From Sandaracinus amylolyticus (GTDB taxonomy: Bacteria > Myxococcota_A > Polyangia > Polyangiales > Sandaracinaceae), in NCBI RefSeq assembly GCF_021631985.1, contig NZ_CP070225.1:10664001-10728000 (forward strand): 64,000 bases of DNA. The letters are read 5' to 3'. Positions 16,200 to 24,891 of this stretch are shown in pieces. Position 1 is the stretch's first letter; each line of letters starts with the position of its first letter. The translations under genes and the position numbers were made by a program. Under the pieces are notes generated by a model. The model was given only the letters and a program-made list of their open reading frames with translations, had not been told where the DNA came from and ran no database searches.

Positions 16200-18755
16200 T
16201 CACCGCCGCCTGCGGCGTCCGATCACCAGCACGATCGAGAGCGCGACCAGCATCGCCGACGTGGCGCCGCTCGAGCGATCCGCCGCGGTGCGGCACGCGC
16301 ATCCACCGGCGTTCGGGTTCGGGATGCCGCGGATCAGCGGGAGCGTGGCGACGCCGACGTTCCCCGCCTCGTCGATGACCTCGACGTCCACGTCGCGGCC
16401 GTCGAGCACCAGCGCATCGGGCACGTAGCGCGCGTCGTTCGACCACGGCGACCACTGCGTCGCCGAGGAGGCGCCACCGCGCACGCGGAATCGATATCGC
16501 AGCGCGCGCGAGCCCGTGACGATGTCGCTCGCGCTCGCGACGTACGCCGTGCCCTCGGGCAGCCGCGAGAGCTGCACGACCGGCGGGATCACGTCGACGA
16601 TCAGCGTGGTGCGCGCCGGCGTGGGATCGGCGCTGCGCGCGTCGCCCGCGATCCGGGCGCGGGCCTCGATCTCGTGGCGGCCCTGGAGGAGCAGCAGCGG
16701 ATCGTCGATGCGCACGCGCGGCGTGCTCGACCACTCCGACCACGTCGAGCCGTCGACGCGATGGCTGTACTCGTACTCGGTGCCCGGCTCCGCGCCCGCG
16801 CCGTGCAGGTGCAGCCACGCGCTGTTGCCTTCGCCGGTCGCGAACTGCTCGAGCGTCATGCTCTCGCGATCGAGCTCGAGATCGCTCACCTCGACGCGGG
16901 TGTCGATCGCGGCGCGCAGCGCGCTGTCCGCGAGGCGCAGGTTCGCGAAGATCCCGAGGAAGCGCTCGCCGTCCTGGTCGACGCCACGCACGCCCTCCGG
17001 CGGCACGTCGAGCTCGAAGCCCATGATGTCGGGCAGCGAGATCGGCGGGATGACGCCCGCGAGCATGCCCGCGACGTTCGGCACGAGACGACCGAGCGCG
17101 GTCGCGAGCATCTCGGGCGACTCGATCAGCATCTCGCTGTTCGTCACCACCGGGTTCGCGACGTCGACGCTCGCGACGCGCAGCACGATCTGTCCGCCCT
17201 CGACCGCGATGCCGAGGTGGATCGAGAGATCGCTCTGGAACGTCATGAAGCGCACGTAGCGCTCGGTGCTCCACACGTAGAAGTCGATGCGCAGCTCGGG
17301 CAGCGTGACCGTGAGCTGCGGCTCGGTCTCGGAGAGGGTGAAGTCGGGCGACCGCTGCGGGCGCAGCGCGAGCATCAGCGGCGCGCTCTCGGAGGGGAAC
17401 GCGAGCGAGCGCAACGATCCCGCGATCGCGGAGACGAGCCCGGTCGAGAGCAGCTGCGAGAGCCGCGTGCCCGCCGCGAGGCAGAGCATGCCGCTGTCGA
17501 ACATCCCGTAGCCCGCGTGATCGAGGAAGTCCTCGGCGATGCCGATCCCGAGGTGGGTCTCGATGTCGGTGCCCGGGATCACGTTCCCGCGGAACGCGTC
17601 GACGCGCGCGATCTCGGGGAGCGAGGGCGGCTCGAGCGCGGGCACGCACACCGCGTGTCCCGGCGTCGTCTCGAACCCGCGATCGAACGACATCATCCCG
17701 CCCGAGAGGAAGACGGTCATGCCCTCGTTCACCGCCTCGCCGTCGCCGCCCGCCGCGAGCGAGAACTGCAGCGAGCCGTGGGTGCCGGGCGAGAACCCAC
17801 CGAGGAGCTGTGCGCCGAGATCACCGCGCCCTTCGAAGCCGAGCAAGGTGGGCACGCACTCGTCGGGCCCTTCGCTCGGCGGCGCCGCGTCGTAGTAACA
17901 GATCGCGTCCGCCGCGGTGTCGCCGCGATCGTGCGTGCCGGTCGGGCATCCGAGCTCGCCGCGGCGCGTGCAGAGCTGCTCCGAGAGCGCGCCGTTCAGG
18001 AGGCCCTGCACCGCGTTCGTGATCGTCCCCGCGATCGCGCCGCGCACGAGATCGGTGTTCGCGATGCCGCACGCGATCGGTCCGCCGTCCCACCAGTTCA
18101 GGTACGTGATCGAGAAGTCGTTGGGCTCGACGCCCTCGTCCGGGTCGACGCCGATCGACTTCACCGCGAGCTTCGTCGCACCGGCGCGCGCCTCGCGATC
18201 GATCTCCTCGAGCGCCAGCTCGGCGCGCACGCCGACGTAAGGTCGCGAGCCGCCGCGCGTGTCGATCGTCAGGAGGCACTCCGACGCGAGCACGCGCACC
18301 TGCCACGCGGCGAGCACGCCCGTCTCGTCGCGGCTCTCGGCGATCGCGCGCACGTGCGCGTTGAGCTGGTTCGTGCCCTCGACCGGCTCGAGATCGAGCG
18401 ACTCCACCTCGATGTGCGCGAAGCAGTCGGTCGCGCCGTCGCCCGCCGTCGGATCGGAGCTGCAGATGATCGCAGCGCCCTGATCACCGCGCTCGACCGG
18501 GAAGTCGAGGCCGTCGGGCAGCACGCGCGGCAGGATCGCGCCGACGTTCTCCTCGATGAACGCGATCGCGCTCGACGAGAGGCGCACCTGCGCCGCGTTC
18601 GGGATCTGCTGCGCGAGCGGGAAGCCGCCTGGAATCGGCGCGATGCCGCACCCCGCGCATCCCGAGCAGCCACCACCGCTGCACGCGAACGTCGCGAACA
18701 CGAGCAGCACCACCAGCGCGGAACGAAAGAAGGAAGAAGAGAAGCGCTTCGGCAC
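16200..18755 (-). CDS. Large surface protein with lipobox-like N terminus and MYXO-CTERM-like C terminus
   Basis: An 851-residue protein. The GTG at 18755 lies five bases after GAGGT and starts a signal segment ending FATFAC, followed by the very Cys/Gly-rich SGGGCSGCAGCG. The body is long and beta-rich with scattered Cys pairs. Near the C terminus an Ig-like segment (DVIPPVVQLSRLPEGTAYV) precedes the tail: GGCAC, a hydrophobic helix MLVALSIVLVI, then GRRRRR, the tripartite pattern of MYXO-CTERM proteins. Having both an N-terminal lipidation-like Cys and a C-terminal anchor is unusual. The body family is not recognised. A strong dyad sits directly upstream of the start. Confidence 0.75.
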   Translation of the reverse strand: MPKRFSSSFFRSALVVLLVFATFACSGGGCSGCAGCGIAPIPGGFPLAQQIPNAAQVRLSSSAIAFIEENVGAILPRVLPDGLDFPVERGDQGAAIICSSDPTAGDGATDCFAHIEVESLDLEPVEGTNQLNAHVRAIAESRDETGVLAAWQVRVLASECLLTIDTRGGSRPYVGVRAELALEEIDREARAGATKLAVKSIGVDPDEGVEPNDFSITYLNWWDGGPIACGIANTDLVRGAIAGTITNAVQGLLNGALSEQLCTRRGELGCPTGTHDRGDTAADAICYYDAAPPSEGPDECVPTLLGFEGRGDLGAQLLGGFSPGTHGSLQFSLAAGGDGEAVNEGMTVFLSGGMMSFDRGFETTPGHAVCVPALEPPSLPEIARVDAFRGNVIPGTDIETHLGIGIAEDFLDHAGYGMFDSGMLCLAAGTRLSQLLSTGLVSAIAGSLRSLAFPSESAPLMLALRPQRSPDFTLSETEPQLTVTLPELRIDFYVWSTERYVRFMTFQSDLSIHLGIAVEGGQIVLRVASVDVANPVVTNSEMLIESPEMLATALGRLVPNVAGMLAGVIPPISLPDIMGFELDVPPEGVRGVDQDGERFLGIFANLRLADSALRAAIDTRVEVSDLELDRESMTLEQFATGEGNSAWLHLHGAGAEPGTEYEYSHRVDGSTWSEWSSTPRVRIDDPLLLLQGRHEIEARARIAGDARSADPTPARTTLIVDVIPPVVQLSRLPEGTAYVASASDIVTGSRALRYRFRVRGGASSATQWSPWSNDARYVPDALVLDGRDVDVEVIDEAGNVGVATLPLIRGIPNPNAGGCACRTAADRSSGATSAMLVALSIVLVIGRRRRR

Positions 18756-18763
18756 GAGGTACC

Positions 18764-18797
18764 TCGTTGCTTCGGACAAACTTTGCGGAAGCAACGA
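18764..18797. promoter_or_regulatory. Perfect 10-bp inverted repeat in the leader of the MYXO-CTERM gene
   Basis: TCGTTGCTTC at 18764-18773 and GAAGCAACGA at 18788-18797 form a perfect dyad with a 14-base spacer. It ends nine bases before the GTG of the minus-strand surface protein gene. It could be an operator or an RNA hairpin in the leader that hides the ribosome-binding site. Confidence 0.45.
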
Positions 18798-18813
18798 ACT
18801 CGACCACGCGAGA

Positions 18814-18826
18814 TGACCCTTGGTCA
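18814..18826. promoter_or_regulatory. TGACC-N3-GGTCA palindrome in a divergent promoter region
   Basis: TGACCCTTGGTCA lies between the divergent genes at 18755 and 18874, 17 bases from the larger dyad. On the minus strand it also offers TTGACC, a good -35 hexamer, though no convincing -10 follows. Recorded as a possible operator or promoter element. Confidence 0.25.
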
Positions 18827-18873
18827 ATAGGGGGCCGGTCGATCGTGCACACGCGGCTCCTAGATGGCCCGTC

Positions 18874-19812
18874 ATGGAGACCCTCGACGTCGAACGCACC
18901 GTGGATCGCTGGCGCGAGCACGCGTGGCCCGCGATTCCCCTCGCGTCGTGGCAGCCGACCTACGAGACGCTCCATCGCTTCACGCAGGTCGTCGGCAAGA
19001 TCCGGCTCGGCCTCGCGCCGCCGCGCAACCACTGGTGGCACGTGCCGCTCTACGCGAGCGCGCGCGGGCTGACGACCTCGCTCGTGCCCTATCGCGGCGG
19101 CGGGCTGCAGCTCGACTTCGACTTCGTCGATCACCGGCTGCGCATCGCGACGACGCTCGGCGAGACGCGCGAGATCCCGCTCGCGTCGCAGACCGTGGCG
19201 CGCTTCTACGATCGCGTGATGCACGCGATGCGCGAGCTCACGTGCGACGTCGCGGTGTGGAGCACGCCGGTCGAGGTGGAGGACCGCACGCCCTTCGAGC
19301 TCGACGAGACGCACTGCACGTACGACCCCGACGCGGCGGCGCGCTTCTGGCGCGCGCTGGTGTCGGCGCAGGGCGTGATCGACGCGTTCGAGTCGCGCTG
19401 GGTCGGCAAAGTGAGCCCGACTCATTTCTTCTGGGGCGCGTTCGATCTCGCGAGCACGCGCTTCTCGGGGCGCACCGCGCCCGAGCACCCGGGCGCGCCG
19501 AACGTCGCGCGCTTCGTGGCGATCGAGGCGTACTCGCACGAGGTCTCGAGCGTGGGCTTCTGGCCCGGCGGCCAGGACCTCGACGCGGCGTTCTACGCGT
19601 ACGCGTACCCCGAGCCCGCCGGATATCGCGATGCGCCGGTCGAGCCGCGCGAGGCGTTCTACAGCGACGCGCTGCGCGAGTGGATCCTGCCCTACGAGGC
19701 GGTGCGCCGGTCGCGCTCTCCGGAGCGCATGCTCACGCGCTTCTGCGAGACGACGTACGCCGCGGCGGCGACGCTCGGCGAGTGGGATCGACGCGCGCTC
19801 GAGCGTGCGTGA
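18874..19812 (+). CDS. DUF5996-family protein
   Basis: A 312-residue cytoplasmic protein with the hallmarks of DUF5996: an early WQPTYETLHRFTQVVGKIRL segment, NHWWHVPLYASARGLTT, LDFDFVDHRL, and near the C terminus FWPGGQDLDAAFYAYAYPEP followed by AFYSDALREWILPYE. No enzymatic function is established for the family to my knowledge. The ATG at 18874 is preferred to the in-frame one at 18820 because family similarity begins shortly after it. The downstream aminotransferase starts 48 bases later on the same strand, so the two may be cotranscribed. Confidence 0.82.
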   Translation: METLDVERTVDRWREHAWPAIPLASWQPTYETLHRFTQVVGKIRLGLAPPRNHWWHVPLYASARGLTTSLVPYRGGGLQLDFDFVDHRLRIATTLGETREIPLASQTVARFYDRVMHAMRELTCDVAVWSTPVEVEDRTPFELDETHCTYDPDAAARFWRALVSAQGVIDAFESRWVGKVSPTHFFWGAFDLASTRFSGRTAPEHPGAPNVARFVAIEAYSHEVSSVGFWPGGQDLDAAFYAYAYPEPAGYRDAPVEPREAFYSDALREWILPYEAVRRSRSPERMLTRFCETTYAAAATLGEWDRRALERA

Positions 19813-19860
19813 GCGCGCGCCTCCGTGCGCTGCGGCGCGCTACGCTCGCGCGATCTCCGT

Positions 19861-21120
19861 ATGAGCGAGCATCCGTTCTTCTTCACGTGGTCTGCGCAGC
19901 GCGGCGCGAAGCCTCTCGAGATCGTCGGCGGCGAGGGCGCGTCGTTCGACGTGCGTGACGGCGAGCGCGTCGAGCGCTGGCTCGACATGGGAAGCCTCAG
20001 CTACCAGGCGAACCTCGGTCACGGCTGCCGTCGCGTGATCGACGCGATGAAGCGCCAGTGCGACGAGCTGCTCCTCACCGTGCCGAGCGGCGGTTATCCC
20101 GCGAAGGACGCGCTCGCGCGCAAGCTGCTCGAGCACGCGCCGCCGGGGTTCACCAAGGTCTTCTTCACGCTCGGTGGGGCCGAGGCGGTCGAGAACGCGC
20201 TCAAGATCGCGCGGCTCGCGACCGGGCGTCACAAGGCGATCTCGCGCTATCGCAGCTATCACGGCGCGACGATGGGCGCGCTCACGCTCTCGGGGGATCA
20301 CCGTCGTCCGCCGCTCGAGCCCGGTCTCGCGGGCGTGGTGCACGTGCTCGATCAGTACGAGTCGCGACTGCCCGGTGGCGCGCGTGTCGTCGAGGGGGGC
20401 GCGGACGCGAGCGCGATCGCGCGCACGATGGAGCTCGAAGGGCCGGAGACGATCGCCGCGATCTTCCTCGAGCCGGTGCCCGGCGCGAACGGCGCGTTGG
20501 TGCCGCCCGCGGGCTATTGGACCGGCGTGCGCGGTGCGTGTGATCGCCACGGCATCGTGCTCGTCGCGGACTGCGTGCTCGACGGGTTCGGTCGTCTCGG
20601 CAGCTGGTACGGCTTCGAGCAGCTCGGCGCGACGCCGGATCTGATCACGATCAGCAAGGGCCTGACCGGCGGCTACGCGCCGCTCGGCGCGGTGCTGGTG
20701 CACGAGCGCATCGCGAAGGTGTTCGAGGATCGCGTGCTGCTCGCGGGCCTGACGTTCTACGGGCACCCGATCGGCGTGGCCGCGGGGCTCGAGGCGGTGC
20801 GGGTGTACGAGGACGAGAAGCTCGTCGAGCGCGCCGCGGTGCTGGGCGCGCGCATGAGCGCGGAGATCGCGGCGATGCAGGATCGTCGCGGCGAGCTGAT
20901 CCCGAAGACCCGCGCGATGGGCTTGCTCGCGGGGCTCGAGATCGCGGGGGACGCGGCGCGCTTCACGAGGCTCTCGAAGGCGCTCGACGCGCGGCGCGTG
21001 TACACCCACCCGAACGGCCGGATCCGCACCCTGATCATCGCGCCCCCACTGGTGATCACGGAGGACGAGCTGCTGCGCGGGGTGGGCGCGATCGAGGAAG
21101 CGATCGTCGAGAGCGCGTGA
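19861..21120 (+). CDS. Class III aminotransferase (PLP-dependent)
   Basis: A 419-residue fold-type I aminotransferase. Visible features: GGAEAVENALKIAR (cofactor phosphate region), YRSYHGATMGALTLSG, the Asp in VADCVLDGFGRLG that contacts the pyridine nitrogen, and the Schiff-base Lys266 in TISKGLTGGYAPLG. This family moves amino groups between amines or omega-amino acids and keto acids in the cytoplasm. The sequence most resembles taurine-pyruvate / omega-amino acid enzymes, but the substrate is not readable. The start MSEHPFFFTW is typical of the group. The gene may form a unit with the DUF5996 gene. Confidence 0.85.
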   Translation: MSEHPFFFTWSAQRGAKPLEIVGGEGASFDVRDGERVERWLDMGSLSYQANLGHGCRRVIDAMKRQCDELLLTVPSGGYPAKDALARKLLEHAPPGFTKVFFTLGGAEAVENALKIARLATGRHKAISRYRSYHGATMGALTLSGDHRRPPLEPGLAGVVHVLDQYESRLPGGARVVEGGADASAIARTMELEGPETIAAIFLEPVPGANGALVPPAGYWTGVRGACDRHGIVLVADCVLDGFGRLGSWYGFEQLGATPDLITISKGLTGGYAPLGAVLVHERIAKVFEDRVLLAGLTFYGHPIGVAAGLEAVRVYEDEKLVERAAVLGARMSAEIAAMQDRRGELIPKTRAMGLLAGLEIAGDAARFTRLSKALDARRVYTHPNGRIRTLIIAPPLVITEDELLRGVGAIEEAIVESA

Positions 21121-21249
21121 ACGCGCGAGCACGGATCGCGACAGACCGTCACGCACTCGCGTTCTCGATCGTCGCGCCGAACCGACCCGGGTGACGCTCC
21201 AGACGCTCCGACGCGCGTCGTTCTTCAACGATCTCCCGAAACGCGAATC

Positions 21250-21270
21250 GGCGCGGACGCTCTCCGCGCC
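21250..21270. terminator. Hairpin between convergent genes, possible bidirectional terminator
   Basis: GGCGCGGA, five bases, TCCGCGCC is a perfect eight-pair GC stem between the aminotransferase (ends 21120) and the convergent lipoprotein (ends 21299). There is no T-run, so classical intrinsic termination is not certain. The rest of this 178-base gap shows nothing recognisable. Confidence 0.35.
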
Positions 21271-21298
21271 CGCGCCGATCGAGACCGTGCACCTGCCC

Positions 21299-22168
21299 TC
21301 AGAACGAAGCCTGGACCTGCCCCGGCCCCGACACTCCCTGCAGCACCACGCTCCCCACCGCCGCCTGCACACACGCCTCGATCTGCGTCCCCGCGTGCGG
21401 CGGCGCGAGCGCGACACCGACCTGACCCTGCGCCGTCCACCGGATCGCCAGCGTCACCGACGCGCCGCCCGTGCACTGACGAATCGCCGCGATCTGCGTC
21501 GCGAGCAGCGCCTGCAGCGTGCCCGCGGCGTCGATCTGCACGACATCCGCCGACTCGTCACCCACCACGCCCGGCGCCGTCGACGCCTCCTGCACCTGGA
21601 TCTGCTGCGAGGGCGGCTGCGCCGTCGCGTACGCGTCCGGCACCACGATGACCGCGGTGCCCGGCTCGGTCTGCATCATCACGCCGCCCGCCACCGCACC
21701 GCGCGACCACCCGCACGCGCCCGGCCCGCACGCGAGCGCGTACTGCAGCGTCTGCCCGCACGCGCTCACCGTCCGCGAGAGCGGCCCCGTCGGCTGCACC
21801 AACACCTGACCCGTCGCGCACTGGGTCTCGGCGATCGCGACCGCCTCGACCGGCTGGATGCCGACCCAGCGGCAGTGACGGCGCCCGCTGCACACCATCA
21901 CGTAGTCGCGCAGCTGACCGCACCCCGAGATCGAGAAGATCCCCGGCGAGACCTCCTGCGTGGCGAGCTCGCGGTGATGGCACTGCATGTCCCGGCTCGC
22001 GATGCGCACGAGGTTCCGATAGTGCCGGTGCGAGATCGACGTGGCGACGACACCCCCGCTGGTCGCGGGCTGTGCGAGGGTGGCGGTGGCGCGGGCGCGT
22101 CGATGACATCCGGCGAGCGCGAGCAGGGCGACGAGGAGGATCGGCAGGAGCCGCACGAGACGAGTCAT
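21299..22168 (-). CDS. Lipoprotein with AgmX/TonB-C-like C-terminal domain
   Basis: A 289-residue protein with a clear lipoprotein signal (LLVALLALAGC, Cys21). The middle contains several Cys (HCRWVG, ACGPGACGW) and two similar segments, each pairing a Cys/Gln region with a short hydrophobic strand. The last ~80 residues (AIRQCTGGASVTLAIRWTAQG...GTQIEACVQAAVGSVVLQG) resemble the small domain seen in myxobacterial AgmX/PglI-type and TonB C-terminal proteins. It is probably anchored in the envelope; the function is unknown. Convergent with the aminotransferase and divergent from the winged-helix gene. Confidence 0.72.
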   Translation of the reverse strand: MTRLVRLLPILLVALLALAGCHRRARATATLAQPATSGGVVATSISHRHYRNLVRIASRDMQCHHRELATQEVSPGIFSISGCGQLRDYVMVCSGRRHCRWVGIQPVEAVAIAETQCATGQVLVQPTGPLSRTVSACGQTLQYALACGPGACGWSRGAVAGGVMMQTEPGTAVIVVPDAYATAQPPSQQIQVQEASTAPGVVGDESADVVQIDAAGTLQALLATQIAAIRQCTGGASVTLAIRWTAQGQVGVALAPPHAGTQIEACVQAAVGSVVLQGVSGPGQVQASF

Positions 22169-22265
22169 GGCGGGGCCGCTCAGCGAAGGTCGTGCCATCG
22201 TGGACAGCATCGCCCGACCGAAAACGGACAGACAACCGTCGTCGTCACCCGCCATCGTCACGCCC

Positions 22266-23375
22266 ATGCCGACACCCGACGTCCTCGACACACGCGCGCT
22301 CAACCGCGCGCTCCTCGCGAGGCAGCACCTCCTCGAGCCCACGCGGATGCCCCCGCTCGAGCTCGTGGAGCACCTCGTCGGACTGCAGGCGCAGCAGCCC
22401 AACGATCCCTACCTCGCGCTGTGGACGCGATCGGATGACTTCGGCACGGAGCTGCTCTCGGCGCAGATCGCGAGCCGAGAGGCGGTGCGCATCGCGGTGA
22501 TGCGCTCGACGATCCACCTCGTGTCGGCGCGCGACGCGCTCGCGCTCCGGCCGCTGGTCCAGCCGGTGCTCGATCGCGGCTTCGAGAGCGTGTACGGCCG
22601 CCGCGTCGCGGGGCTCGATCTCGACGACGTCGCTGCGCACGCGCGCGAGCTGCTCGAGGCGCGCGCGCTCGGCAACGCGGAGCTCGGCGCAGAGCTCGCA
22701 CGTCGCTGGCCCGATCGTGACGCTGCATCCCTCGGGCACGTCGCGCGCACCAAGCTCGCGCTGGTGCAGGTGCCGCCGCGCGGGCTCTGGGGCGGCAAGG
22801 GACAGGCGAAGCACACGACCGCCGAGCACTGGCTCGGTCGCCCGCTCGATCCCGACGCGCTCGGGCTCGATCGCCTGGTCCTGCGTTATCTCGCCGCGTT
22901 CGGCCCCGCGAGCGCGCAGGACGCGCAGACGTGGTCGGGGCTCTCGCTGAAGGACGTCTTCGCGCGGCTCCGTTCGTCGCTTCGCGTCTTCCACGACGCG
23001 CGAGGCCGCGAGCTCTTCGATCTCCCCGACGCACCGCGCCCTCATCCCGACACGCCGGCGCCGGTGCGCTTCCTCCCGCAGTTCGACAACGTGCTGCTCT
23101 CGCACGCCGACCGCGCGCGCATCGTCTCCGAGGAGCGCCGCAAGATCGTGACCGACGTGCCCAACGGCCTCGTGCCCGCGGCGGTGCTGATCGATGGGTT
23201 CCTCGGCGCGACGTGGAGGCTCGAGCGCGATCGCAAGAGCGCGGTGCTGCACGTCGCGACGTTCGGCCGCGCGAGCAAGGACCTGCGCCGCGCGCTGATC
23301 GACGAGGGCGCACGCCTGCTCGCGCTGCTCGCGCCCGATCACGAGACGTCGGTGGAGGTCGCGCCGCGCGCGTGA
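22266..23375 (+). CDS. Winged-helix DNA-binding protein of the HTH_42 / AlkZ-like family
   Basis: A 369-residue protein. The start LNRALLARQHLLEP followed by LVEHLVGLQAQQPNDPYLALW is the signature of the HTH_42 superfamily. The middle has STIHLVSARDAL and the C-terminal half RFLPQFDNVLLSHADRARI. Characterised relatives include AlkZ/YcaQ-type glycosylases that unhook DNA interstrand crosslinks, but many members are uncharacterised. The QxQ motif of AlkZ-like enzymes may be represented by QAQQP; I cannot confirm activity. ATG at 22266 chosen because the family match starts within 15 residues of it. Confidence 0.82.
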   Translation: MPTPDVLDTRALNRALLARQHLLEPTRMPPLELVEHLVGLQAQQPNDPYLALWTRSDDFGTELLSAQIASREAVRIAVMRSTIHLVSARDALALRPLVQPVLDRGFESVYGRRVAGLDLDDVAAHARELLEARALGNAELGAELARRWPDRDAASLGHVARTKLALVQVPPRGLWGGKGQAKHTTAEHWLGRPLDPDALGLDRLVLRYLAAFGPASAQDAQTWSGLSLKDVFARLRSSLRVFHDARGRELFDLPDAPRPHPDTPAPVRFLPQFDNVLLSHADRARIVSEERRKIVTDVPNGLVPAAVLIDGFLGATWRLERDRKSAVLHVATFGRASKDLRRALIDEGARLLALLAPDHETSVEVAPRA

Positions 23376-23417
23376 GCGAACGCCGCGCGCACGCTGGTTC
23401 GCCGCGGCGCTCGCGAT

Positions 23418-24158
23418 ATGTTCGCCCGGATGACGACGGTCTCTCCGGGGCGGCATCGCGCGAAGGTGCGCAGCAGCGTCGACGAAGCGCTCGCGCCCCT
23501 CTTCGACGGCGCGCGCATCATGGTCGGCGGCTTCGGTCTGTGCGGCAACGCCGAGGCGCTGATCGCGGGCGTGGTGAAGCGCGGCGTCCGCGACCTCACG
23601 CTGATCAGCAACAACGCGGGGAACCTCGGCAAGGGCCTGAACGCGTGGCTCGAGGCGGGCATCGTGCGCCGCTTCATCGGCTCGTACATCGGGACCAACG
23701 AGGCGCTGCACCGCGCGATGGCCGCGGGCACGGTCGAGGTCGAGATCGTGCCGCAGGGCACGTTCGTCGAGCGCATCCGCGCGGCGGGCGCGGGCATCCC
23801 CGCGTTCTACACGCCGACCGGCGTCGGCACCGTCGTCGCGGAGGGCAAGGACACGCGCGACTTCGACGGGCGCACCTACGTGATGGAGCGCGCGCTGCCC
23901 GCGGACTTCGCGCTGATCCGCGCGCAGCGCGCCGATGCGTTCGGCAACGCGCGCTTCTGGCGGACCGCCCGCAACTTCTCGCCGGTCATGGCGAGCGCGG
24001 CGAAGCAGACGATCGTCGAGTGCGACGAGATCGTGCCGCTCGGCGCGATCGATCCCGACGACGTGCACCTGCCCGGCATCTTCGTGCACCACGTGCTCGA
24101 GGTGCGCGAGCACGAGGACCCGTTCGAGTACCGCACCGTCCGCAAGAGGAGCGCCTGA
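23418..24158 (+). CDS. scoA: 3-oxoacid CoA-transferase, subunit A
   Basis: A 246-residue alpha subunit of a family I CoA-transferase. It has the N-terminal glycine motif IMVGGFGLCGNAEALI and family segments LTLISNNAG, GNLGKGLNAWLEAG and QGTFVERIRAAGAGIPAFYTPTGVGT. With subunit B it moves CoA from succinyl-CoA or acetyl-CoA to a 3-oxoacid such as acetoacetate, linking ketone bodies or polyhydroxybutyrate breakdown to central metabolism. An ATG at 23430 would drop four residues; neither start has a good ribosome-binding site. Subunit B begins three bases after the stop. Confidence 0.9.
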   Translation: MFARMTTVSPGRHRAKVRSSVDEALAPLFDGARIMVGGFGLCGNAEALIAGVVKRGVRDLTLISNNAGNLGKGLNAWLEAGIVRRFIGSYIGTNEALHRAMAAGTVEVEIVPQGTFVERIRAAGAGIPAFYTPTGVGTVVAEGKDTRDFDGRTYVMERALPADFALIRAQRADAFGNARFWRTARNFSPVMASAAKQTIVECDEIVPLGAIDPDDVHLPGIFVHHVLEVREHEDPFEYRTVRKRSA

Positions 24159-24161
24159 GCG

Positions 24162-24791
24162 ATGCCGTGGACGAAGGAGCAGATGGCCGAGCGCGCCGCG
24201 CGCGAGATCGAGCCGGGCAGCATCGTGAACCTCGGCATCGGACTGCCGACGCTCGTCGCCGACTACCTGCCCGACGAGCTCGGCGTCTGGTTCCACAGCG
24301 AGAACGGCCTGCTCGGCATGGGCCCGTTCCCCTACGAGGGCGAAGAGGACTCGCAGATCATCAACGCGGGCAAGCAGACCGTCACGGTCGTGCCCGGCGG
24401 CTCGACGTTCGACAGCGCGCTGAGCTTCGGGATGATCCGCGGTGGTCACGTCGACCTCGCGATCCTCGGCGCGATGCAGGTCGCGTCGAACGGTGATCTC
24501 GCGAACTGGGCGATCCCGGGCGGCAAGGTGATGGGCATCGGCGGCGCGATGGATCTCGCGAGCGGTGCGCGTCGCATCCTCGTGATGACGCAGCACGTCA
24601 CGAAGGAGGGCGAGCCCAAGCTCGTCGATCGCTGCACGTACCCGCTGACCGCGAAGGGCTGCGTGAACCGCGTCATCAGCGAGCTCGCGGTGATCGACGT
24701 GACCCGCGAAGGGTTCCGCGTCGTGGAGATGGCGCCGGGGGTCACGATCGAGGAGCTGCGCGCGAAGACCGGAGCCCCGCTCGCGGGCTGA
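24162..24791 (+). CDS. scoB: 3-oxoacid CoA-transferase, subunit B
   Basis: A 209-residue beta subunit. The catalytic Glu47 lies in the SENGLLGMGP motif (it forms the enzyme-CoA thioester), preceded by VNLGIGLPTLVADYLP. Further family marks are INAGKQTVTVVPGGSTFDSA, GGHVDLAILGAMQVA and the C-terminal KGCVNRVISELAVIDV. It follows subunit A immediately and must act as its heterodimer partner. The length is normal for the beta subunit. Confidence 0.92.
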   Translation: MPWTKEQMAERAAREIEPGSIVNLGIGLPTLVADYLPDELGVWFHSENGLLGMGPFPYEGEEDSQIINAGKQTVTVVPGGSTFDSALSFGMIRGGHVDLAILGAMQVASNGDLANWAIPGGKVMGIGGAMDLASGARRILVMTQHVTKEGEPKLVDRCTYPLTAKGCVNRVISELAVIDVTREGFRVVEMAPGVTIEELRAKTGAPLAG

Positions 24792-24891
24792 TCCCTGCTC
24801 GAGGTGATCCCGGCCGCGGCGCGCCTACATCGCGGTGCAGCGCCCCGCTGTTGCAAGGCGACCCGGCGCCGGGTCTGCTATCTCCGGTCGG

